From Nymphalis io (lineage: Eukaryota; Arthropoda; Insecta; Lepidoptera; Nymphalidae): DNA of 64,000 nt. Both the position numbers and the translations under genes were made by a program. The stretch is from the NCBI RefSeq assembly GCF_905147045.1, contig NC_065911.1, positions 9,672,001-9,736,000 on the forward strand, in the 5' to 3' direction. Every line of letters begins with the position of its first letter. Position 1 is the stretch's first letter. Positions 56,193-64,000 of the stretch are shown here, piece by piece. The notes below the pieces were generated by a model. It was not told the origin of the DNA. It saw nothing but the letters and a program-made list of their open reading frames with translations, and searched no databases.

Positions 56193-56578
56193 AATACTGT
56201 ATATAAATGTGAACATTATTGTCTGTGGGAGAGAATAAATAAATTTATCTTTATTTATTTATCTTAATGTGATTCATAAGCAATGTAAAAACTATGAAGC
56301 GGTAACATTAACTACCAACCGAGACCTTTTATATTGAAAATGTACAAAGTGCTGTATAAGACACATGAATCGCATTAAACCAACTCGTAACACATTAAAT
56401 AGCAAATGTAGAGGGGAAGACAAATTATAAGATATAAGGATGATAACTGGATCATAAAGGAGTAGAAAAAGCATGCTTGGTCATGAGCATGATTCGATAG
56501 ACTTCATTGGAAATAATTAAGTCACGTAAAATATTAATTAGCAAGTCAAGTCAAGCTATAGATTAATATTATAATAAT

Positions 56579-56864
56579 TTGACGAGCCGGCCAACCACGC
56601 CTTGGTTGGTAGAACACTTGCCTTTCACGCCGAAGGTTGTGGGTTCGATTCCCACCCAGGACAGACATTTGTGTGCATGAACATGTCTGTTTGTCCTGAG
56701 TCTGGGTGTAATTATCTATATAAGTATGTATTTACAAAAAAAAAGTAGTATATGTAGTATATCAGTTGTCTGGTTTCCATAGCACAATCTTTGTACAAGC
56801 TTAATTTGGGATCAGATGGCCGTGTGTGAAAAATGTCCCAGGATATATTATTATTATTGTTATT
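56579..56864 (+). mobile_element. tRNA-derived SINE, family D, full length
   Basis: TTGACGAGCCGG, a 12-bp inserted CCAACCACGCCT, then TTGGTTGGTAGAACACTTGC, the B-box GGTTCGATTCC, CCCAGGACAGACATTTGTGT, CCATAGCACAATCTTTGTAC and a (TTA)n tail. The inserted dodecamer contains the reverse complement of the neighbouring GGCGTGGTTGG, a local inversion-like change in the A-box. Confidence 0.9.
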
Positions 56865-56869
56865 ACACG

Positions 56870-57725
56870 TGTCTCTTAATCACAATCATTCATTATTATT
56901 AGAAATGAATAGCAATAAAAATTCTTTGCCGAATCAAACTTCGATTTGGGATTATTCCCAGTTGATTGTTAAATAAGAAGATTCTCTCATCTAATACATA
57001 ATATATTTACATTATACATAAGACACGTTTTCATCTTCACATCTATTCAAACTTGTACTTATTTCAATACTTGAAATTTGTACTTAGTTTGTACCTAGCT
57101 AATTAGATGTAGTTAGGTGTTTTTTCGTTAATAATAATGTCGTTACTAAAATGTAAAATAAACCTTGGTATAACTAGGATTAGTACCAATAAAAACTAAC
57201 TATTGACTTAATCAAGCACGATACCAAATCACCATAAACATCGTAGACTAGACGACGTCTGCACCTGACGTCAAGTGTGATCAACTATAGGTTAGCTCTA
57301 TAATAGCTCTCACCAGTATAAAAAAAGTATTCGTTAAACACGTTTTTACAAAAACTCTTTTAACACTTTCACTAATAGAGAGATTACCGCTCGACCAGAC
57401 TTTACAATCCTTCAACAAAACGTGCTAAGCTCTATGGATATATTTGTACACAAAGTGCAAACACCGACAGGAACTACAACCGTATTCAACGAGTACACCG
57501 GACATTGCGTTCGAAAGTATAATTCAAATTTGGAAACTTTTTTCTTTGGAATCCTTCCAGCCATGCTTATTTCATGTTGTAAAATTGTGTTAAAAATATA
57601 AATACTTATATTAAAAGTAATACATCTCATTTAAAAAGCCCTTCTTGCGAAGTGTGTGTGTAATTTTGCTGATACGTATTGACAACAATACCCATGAAAT
57701 CTATTATTTATATGATTTTTTTATA
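56870..57725. other. No recognised feature
   Basis: AT-rich; a 72-codon minus frame at 57412-57630 has no recognised motif. Confidence 0.4.
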
Positions 57726-57726
57726 G

Positions 57727-57880
57727 TATAGATAGGTGAACGAACATATGGGCCACTTGATGGTGAGTGGTCCCCATAGACATTGGCATTGTAAGAAATG
57801 CTAACTATCGCTTACATCGTCAATGAGCCGCCAACCTTGGGAACTAAGATGTTATGTCCCTTGTACCTGTAATTATGAAT
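57727..57880 (-). mobile_element. Metulj-like SINE (family A), 3' half
   Basis: ATGGGCCACTTGATGGTGAG, CATTGGCATTGTAAGAAATG and CCAACCTTGGGAACTAAGAT are inverted family A, truncated after TGTACCTGTAATTA. Confidence 0.8.
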
Positions 57881-58414
57881 ACATAAATGAATACAAAAAT
57901 ACAATACTTTGGAATAAAGCTGTAGATATTAAATCTATTCTTATCATTCAAAAAAAGCTGTCTAATCTGTTTATAATCTTGGAACTCGAGACACCCTTCG
58001 GGAGATTTTAAGATTTAGCCTCAATCAATATAAAACAATAGTAGCTACGGTAAGCTTATTACATACAACAATATACAACAATATAATTAATAAATAAGTG
58101 TATAGTTAGTACTTATTGCTAGTTTATGTAAATACGGGATATATAATTTGTGTAGGTATCTATTTTTAGTTGACAGTGTATTTTATTTTAGTAAATACTT
58201 GGTATAGGTACCTACTTAACTGTTGAGCTTCTTGTCAGTACTTCTCAGTCAAGTCTAAATTCCGTACCAGTGGTACGCTTACAGTCAATTTAATTCTGTA
58301 ACGTGAAGATTCAAGTGCTTAATTAGAACCTGCTTGAATAAAGTATAATTGGAATACATAAAACAAACGATGAGTCATCTTAATAAAAATATATTCTAAA
58401 CAAGTAAGCTTTCC

Positions 58415-58680
58415 CAAAAGTCGAGAGGACCCAGTGGTTAGAACACGTGAATCTTAACCGATGATCGGGAGTTAAAACCCAGACCACTGAATTTTAATGT
58501 GCTTAAATTGTGTTAAATAATTCATCTCGTGCTTGACAGTGGAGGAAAACATTGCGAGGAACCCGCATGGGTCTAATTTCATTGGAATTCTACCACTTAC
58601 GAATCCATCCGAAGAATCAGCTTCATACCTGCTTCTCGAACGGAGAGAGCGCTTAGCCCAGCAGTGGGACATTCATATAA
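58415..58680 (+). mobile_element. SINE family B, moderately decayed
   Basis: AGTCGAGAGGACCCAGTGGT, GAATCTTAACCGATGATCGG, CATCTCGTGCTTGACAGTGG and TTAGCCCAGCAGTGGGACAT follow SINE B, with a deletion around the GGAGCAGCGTGG region. Confidence 0.8.
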
Positions 58681-58699
58681 ATACTTTTAAGCTTTCACA

Positions 58700-60180
58700 A
58701 GCCCTGAATCGTCACTTTGGATATTAAATTAAACGAAGCCAAAGTATCGATTCGTACACATGACTCTACCGAGATGAATCGGCTACTACTTAGACTTAGA
58801 TAACTAAGACTTTAAAAAATTAAGCGAGTCATATATACCAAAACTTCGCGACATTGTTATGTTTTGTAATAAAAGACCTCTTTAATAGACACAATTTCTT
58901 ATCTATAAATCGATATAATAATACTAAAACCTTCCCATAAGCATATGAATTTCCCCAGAGACAGATTATTATAAAAATCGGTCGTATAGTCTGTAAAAAA
59001 TCGCGCTCACAGGTACAAACATACGGCGGAACAGTTTATATTATAAAAGCGTTATTGATCGAAAACCGGCCATAAAACTACCCTTATATATGTATATACC
59101 GATAGATTAATTATTTTTTTTTTTTATTTCATTCTATTTTTAATTAAAAAATAAAACTTTATAAGGATCAATATGGCTATGTCTGCCATATCACATCACG
59201 TCACGAATATAATATGCTTCAATTAAATCTCCGTTCAGCGCTTTCACAGTAGTTAAACAAATTGTAAAGAGACATTATTTATCCGACACTAATCTAATAA
59301 CCTGCGCCCTCCGCCCTCGGCCCTCCCGACAACCCTCCCACCGAACATCAGGTGTTAATGGGAACAGATTAGCACGTCATTAAATACGCTCTTTATTATT
59401 GGTTTTGCCTGTGACATTTACTGCGTTGATTTTGGAATGTATTTGTTCGATGTCAATTAAATTATAAAAGGTCTGATGTATTTCTTTCTGGTTCGTAAGA
59501 ACTAGTCTCAAAAGATAAGCAAACTGGCAGAAATATTAAAAATATTTTAGATTGTTTAAGTGATCATTATTTCTTTATTATTAATGCTATATTTACATAT
59601 ACATAATATATGTACTATATAGTACTGCTCCTGAAATGTCGATTATGATTATGCGTGGAACCAAAAACATGCAGACACGAAACTCAGTCGAATAATAAAA
59701 AAATATATACAAGGCGGATGACACGTCTGTGGAAATTTCAAAGGTTAAAAAAAACAACTATCTAGATAATCAATCGAGTGCCTTAGGGGTTGATAACTCA
59801 AAGTTGAAAAGCATCGCAATATCGGGTAGTTAGGCTAATAGAAGGGGTGACAGACACAAACACAATGGCGGAGGTGTTGAGATGGGGGCGGATTAAATTA
59901 GCTCGCTTTGATGGACAATTCTATTGCTGACGGTCAAGTTTTAAAGGTTCATTTTAATTTATGTGAAATGTCTATATATTGCTTATCATTTTACGATCCA
60001 ATAGGAAGAACTGGCTTAATAATAATAAGATAAAATTTATTTGAAACAAACAAAGAACAATTAATAGTGCCTATATACCATATAGTATAAAATATTATAA
60101 AGTGAATAAAAATATTTTAAAAACAATGTCTGTAGTCGTGGCGCGTCGCGTTTAAACATGTACTCTACCTATCTCATTTT
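58700..60180. other. Non-coding stretch with conserved-looking patches
   Basis: No gene recognised. Positions 59290-59410 (CCGAACATCAGGTGTTAATG, AACAGATTAGCACGTCATTA) and 59860-59950 (CACAATGGCGGAGGTGTTGA) are more complex than the surroundings and may be regulatory. Confidence 0.35.
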
Positions 60181-60189
60181 AGGTTAGTG

Positions 60190-60475
60190 AATAGTTATTT
60201 TTCTGTAAAGACTTTCTCAGTAGCGGCCAGAGCTCGGAGGTTGATAATATTGACTCTTTCGTGCCTCAGAGAGCACGCTAAGATGTCGGTCCTGTGCCTG
60301 AACACCTTGCGGTCATTTCGGTTTTGTTTTTCCATCGGGTAAGTGTGGGATTAGAGAACTCACTTGTGTTGCACACATCTGTGCCCTAATATATTATGTC
60401 TCGCACAGTAGACTAATCTCTCTTGAGAAGTGCCCCTGTCGTTCAAGTCGGTCAAGAGAATGTTCTCTTGACCGA
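60190..60475 (+). mobile_element. SINE family C copy
   Basis: CTTTCTCAGTAGCGGCCAGA, TTCGTGCCTCAGAGAGCACG, GTCGGTCCTGTGCCTGAACA, AGAGAACTCACTTGTGTTGC and TAGACTAATCTCTCTTGAGA follow family C. The last 30 bp are rearranged into a hairpin (60449-60474). Confidence 0.75.
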
Positions 60476-60519
60476 GTTGAGGAATTATTATGTTAATGTT
60501 AACATCATAATTCCTCAAC
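60449..60519. repeat. Two adjacent hairpins at a SINE 3' end
   Basis: First: CGGTCAAGAGAA/TTCTCTTGACCG with a 2-nt loop (60449-60474). Second: 21-bp arms starting GTTGAGGAATTATTATGTTA with a 2-nt loop and one mismatch (60476-60519). Confidence 0.92.
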
Positions 60520-61019
60520 ATTTTACTTAAAATCCTCATTCGTATATCAGTATTTGTGTTTTTTACAATTCTTCATAATTATATTAATTAAGCAGTTCGT
60601 TGAATAAATATACATTTCACTTCAACAGAATCCAACGTCACACAAATATAACGAAAATGTGAAACTTAAGTAAATGTTTGGATAACAGACTTTTTGCTAA
60701 ACAATTTGAGTTTCTTCCTTATTCTTGACGGTAGAATCTGCATCCAATTTACCATATTATTTGTTTTTCTTGAATGTTTAAAAATATATTTTAATTTTAT
60801 TGACATCGATTTCCAAATGAACGAACTACACATATATTAAAAAAAGGAAATGAATGACTTATGGCATTATAAAACAAATTATTATTATATTATTATTTAA
60901 ACAAAGCTGTATCTTCTTCTTTCGAATGTCAAGTCAATAATGACAGATCGGGAAAAACAAGCGAGTGAGTATGTAGCTATGTATAATAAACCAATTTTTC
61001 GTACCCTTAACTATCTGAG

Positions 61020-61110
61020 ATGAGCCTCGCCCCACCCCTCTCTCCTCTCGGGGTTTAATGTCGAGCGACAAATATTTGTTCCTTGTAATTGGTCTGCGGT
61101 TCGATACCCG
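61020..61110. other. Possible SINE scrap with B-box-like motif
   Basis: GCGGTTCGATACCCGGGGGT resembles a tRNA-type B-box, with CCCCACCCCTCTCTCCTCTC upstream. Too short to assign. Confidence 0.25.
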
Positions 61111-61311
61111 GGGGTAAATATAACGTCGGAGTAATCCGTAAATCGAAATATAAGCTCAGTGTTGCTATCGTAATTAATTATTTCATAGTTTATTGTTTAT
61201 AAACTTATTTATAAGCTTTGGTTTATTTATCTAAATTATTTGTAAAGTATAATATCTAAGGTAATGGATATAAGTAAGTATAAGAAAATAATGAATAGTA
61301 TCTACATTACT

Positions 61312-61606
61312 TACTGGTGGTAGGGCATTGTGCAAGCTCGTCTGGGTAGGTACCACCCACTCATCAGATATTCTACCGCAAAACAGCAATACTTGATATT
61401 GTTGTGTTCCGGTTTGAAGGGTGAGTGAGCCAGTGTAATTAGAGGCGCAAGGGACATAAAATCTTAGTTCCCAAGGTTGGTGGCGCATTGGCTATAAGCG
61501 ATGATTGACATTTCTTACAATGCCAATGTCTAAGGGCGTTTGGTGACCACTTACCATCAGGTGGCCCATATGCTCGTCCACCTTCCTTTTCTATAAAAAA
61601 AAAGAA
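61312..61606 (+). mobile_element. Metulj-like SINE (family A), full length, young subfamily
   Basis: ACTGGTGGTAGGGCATTGTG to CGTCCACCTTCCTTTTCTAT plus an A-rich tail. Shares TTGGCTATAAGCG and GGGCGTTTGGTGACC with the copies at 46431 and 63388 and differs from them by only a handful of substitutions. Confidence 0.94.
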
Positions 61607-61619
61607 AAACATATATCTA

Positions 61620-62180
61620 ATATAATAAAGCTAAAGTAATCTGTTTGAACGCACTAATCTCTAGAACTAGCAGTCGAATTCGAATTTGTTTTTGTATTTA
61701 ATAGCCCAACAGTGCAGCCGTAGCCTTATAATTACAATAACAAAAATACAGTAAAAAAATAAAAAAAATACCAATGTAAATAATTAATATATGGTGGTAG
61801 TAGCTGCTACCTACGGCGACATAACGTGTGGTGACGAGTGACCAAAACTTATGGGTTATTAAATTTTTTTCATGCCTATCGTAACCAAAATGTCAATATT
61901 CCTCTAGCTTATATTTTGAATGCTATAAATTAAATCCACTTCGCCTATCTCTCAAGGGCTATTCAACCGTTGTCACTTAAACTGGATGCGAGCTTCCGAC
62001 GGAAGTGTGGCTTGGATTTAAATCACGTCAATTCGTGGTGAAAAAAATGAATCTGTCAAATCATATTTCACTAAACTCTTCCCGACGTCACACAGATAAA
62101 CGTAGATTTTTTTTTTCATTTTGCCTTTAAATAATGATATAATTAATAAATATTATAATAGAAACCGTATAAATTAAACC
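61620..62180. other. No recognised feature
   Basis: AT-rich sequence without gene or repeat signal I can name. Confidence 0.4.
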
Positions 62181-62184
62181 CTTA

Positions 62185-62285
62185 ATAAAGGGTATTTTGT
62201 TGAAAATTTCTCAGCAGCAGCCCTAAGTCTATTAATTGCCAGTTTATATACTCCCGTGCCTCGGAAAGCACGTAAAGGCTTTGTT
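62185..62285 (+). mobile_element. SINE family C fragment
   Basis: GAAAATTTCTCAGCAGCAGC and ATACTCCCGTGCCTCGGAAA, then AGCACGTAAAGGCTTTG match family C. Confidence 0.65.
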
Positions 62286-62774
62286 TGTGTACATGTATTA
62301 TATGTCGTTACATAGATAATTAATTGCCGTACGACTGTATTTGTATATCGTAATATTTCTTTTTGTTGAATCATATGAATTCAATGCCTCTAGGCAACCT
62401 TCCATACTATTATGATATAAACCTTCATGCTACTGCAAAATTATACTCCGAAATGCGACACGCATTTTAATTCTCGACCAATGATATCATTTCAATTCAA
62501 GGTCGAATTTGTCGTCTGAACTCCTCTTTCCATTGGAACTAATTGGAAGCGTTAATTTGTATTATACACGAGTGTTTATAAAGAATATGATTCTCATAAA
62601 AACATGTATAGAACCCGATCATTACGTCGCGCACCGACGAAGGGTCGTCGAACACTTGACGTCAGTCGCCCCGACAGCTCGCGACGGGCTCATTACCGCG
62701 GACCGAGCGAGACCCCATCGCTGTCACGAACATTTCTTAATCGGGTGTGAATGTTTTCTGATCTGTGATGGGAT

Positions 62775-63073
62775 AAGTCGAGATGGCCCAGTGGTAAGAA
62801 CGCGTGAATCTTAACCGATCATCGTGGGTTCAAACCCGGGCAAGCACCTCTGAATTTACATGTGCTTAATTTCTTATTATAATTCATCTCGTGCTTTTCG
62901 GTGAAGGAAAACATCGTGAGGAAACCTGCATGTGTCTAATTTCATCGAAATTCTGCCACATGTGTTTTCCACCAACCCGCACTGGAGCAGCGTGGTGGAA
63001 TAAGCTCCAAACCTTCCCCTCAAAAAGGGAGAGGAGGCCTTAGCCCAGCAGTGGGACATTTACAGGCTGTTAC
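62775..63073 (+). mobile_element. SINE family B, full length, 9-bp TSD
   Basis: AAGTCGAGATGGCCCAGTGG, B-box GGTTCAAACCC, GAGGAAACCTGCATGTGTCT, AGCAGCGTGGTGGAATAAGC and CCCAGCAGTGGGACATTTAC. The perfect duplication TGATGGGAT lies at 62766-62774 and 63074-63082. Among the best-preserved copies. Confidence 0.93.
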
Positions 63074-63194
63074 TGATGGGATTTGTCAAATTTTGGATAA
63101 ATTGTTTGTTTTAATGATCCCTAGAAAAATATAAATTTAATTTATGATTCATACGATACATTTTATTTAGAAGATTGTTAAGCCTCTCTGTCTA

Positions 63195-63330
63195 TCTGTT
63201 GCTTTTTTAAATGAACCTAACTTTGTAGAAATTTAGTATGAAACAACCTTGAAACTAAAGGAAGGACACAGGCTTATTTTTATATTTTTTAAATTTGAGC
63301 GAGTCCGCGGACGAATACTAGTTAAATGTA
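63195..63330 (+). mobile_element. Helitron-like 3' fragment
   Basis: AAACCAACCTT-like body and the terminal GCGGACGAATACTAGTTAAA resemble the right ends (GCGGGCGAATACTAGT type) of common lepidopteran Helitron-derived repeats (from memory). Confidence 0.35.
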
Positions 63331-63387
63331 AAAATAGTATAGTAAAATAAAAGTATTATTTATTTGGATTAACATTCAATTATATGA

Positions 63388-63684
63388 AGGGTGGTAGGGC
63401 TTTGTGCAAGCTCGTCTGGGTAGGTACCACCCACTCATCAGATATTCTACCGCAAAACAGCAATACTTGATATTGTTGTGTTCCGGTTTGAAGGGTGAGT
63501 GAGCCAGTGTAATTACAGGCACAAGGGACATAAAATCTTAGTTCCCAAGGTTGGTGGCGCATTGGCTATAAGCGATGGTTGACATTTCTTACAATGCCAA
63601 TGTCTAAGGGCGTTTGGTGACCACTTACCATCAGGTGGCCCATATGCTCGTCCACCTTCCTATTCTATAAAAAAAAAAAAAAAA
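63388..63684 (+). mobile_element. Metulj-like SINE (family A), full length, young subfamily
   Basis: GGTGGTAGGGCTTTGTGCAA, CTCGTCTGGGTAGGTACCAC, TTGGCTATAAGCG, GGGCGTTTGGTGACC, ending TATTCTAT and an uninterrupted run of A at 63669-63684. The long pure A-tail suggests recent insertion. Confidence 0.95.
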
Positions 63685-64000
63685 GGGCACAAAAACTTAT
63701 AGACATATGAAAGTGTAATATTTTTGATATTTCCGAACCGAAAGCGCATTTCGAATCACAATAAACACTCATTACAAGCGAAATAGAAATGGAAATGTCA
63801 ACGTATCAACGACCAATAAACAATTTGCGGCTTACAGTCACACAAATACATCACCCCATAATTTTTCCATTACGGTATAATACGACCATGCTACGTTGAC
63901 CCTTGAATTTGATATACGTCTGTTAGAAATTTGGATAAAGTTAGATTGGTCTGCATAATGGTCGTTAAATACGAAATCTGGCAACATCTACAAAACTTTG

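Larger units (their letters stand above)
54850..56262 (+). mobile_element. Dead LINE, reverse-transcriptase C-terminal part and 3' UTR
   Basis: From 55190: NLNFKGHLKQLSQKLRKLTY, TLIKTVYISLCQNLIAYCIT, a TGA where Trp is expected, GGSNKTHIIEVERA, a TAA where Gln is expected, RMILKVALVKPRIFPTIDLY and VLPVRKLYILNIIFKK. This is the conserved region after the polymerase fingers/palm in Jockey/CR1-group LINEs. The frame decays further to about 55770. The 3' UTR holds CA-rich (55825-55935) and TA (56133-56188) simple repeats and ends in a (ATTT)n-like tail at 56230-56262. The region 54850-55080 is probably also part of it. Confidence 0.75.

Noticed and set aside
1..64000. CRISPR array, operons or other prokaryotic systems
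   Set aside because: Spliced gene structure, SINEs and LINEs show a eukaryotic chromosome; no regularly spaced repeats with unique spacers were seen.

Overview
The window is a stretch of insect chromosome, most likely from a butterfly or moth. It is AT-rich, the recognisable gene is cut into small exons by GT-AG introns, and it is littered with tRNA-derived SINEs and non-LTR retrotransposon pieces of the kinds typical of Lepidoptera. One SINE family closely resembles the Metulj SINEs I recall from Heliconius, which makes a nymphalid butterfly a reasonable guess (inference).

One protein-coding gene can be read with confidence: calsyntenin (Cals; alcadein in vertebrates), a type I neuronal membrane protein of the cadherin superfamily. 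Sixteen plus-strand exons from 25991 to 43978 join in a consistent frame into 918 residues that end at a natural stop. They encode two cadherin repeats, the cysteine-rich linker, a LamG-like domain, the calsyntenin-specific region, a transmembrane helix and an acidic cytoplasmic tail with two kinesin-light-chain-type W-acidic motifs. The first exon in the window starts inside a codon, so the start codon and signal peptide lie further upstream. I could not find them in positions 1-25990. The 3' half of the gene (41373 to about 44170) is an extremely GC-rich island with very short introns. The first AATAAA after the stop is at 45912, which suggests a 3' UTR of about 1.95 kb.

Positions 1-25990 are upstream or 5'-intronic sequence with no convincing coding exon. 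They hold SINEs, an RTE retrotransposon end (14752-15140), a Jockey-like LINE inserted into a SINE (20180-20786), Helitron-like fragments, simple repeats and some conserved-looking regulatory candidates. The introns carry more repeats and, in intron 8, an orphan first-exon-like reading frame (38047-38144).

Downstream of the gene (46-64 kb) is an accessory landscape. A dead LINE RNase H region is interrupted by two SINEs (46000-47690). A SINE is interrupted by an internally deleted RTE derivative (47915-48375). A CpG- and GAGA-rich promoter candidate lies at 51840-52345. A second LINE 3' end (54850-56262) contains CA- and TA-microsatellites. Several SINEs look young, with perfect target-site duplications. 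Across the window there are at least eight compact, nearly perfect inverted repeats with 12-32-bp arms and loops of 0-11 nt, which suggests a recurrent fold-back mutation process.
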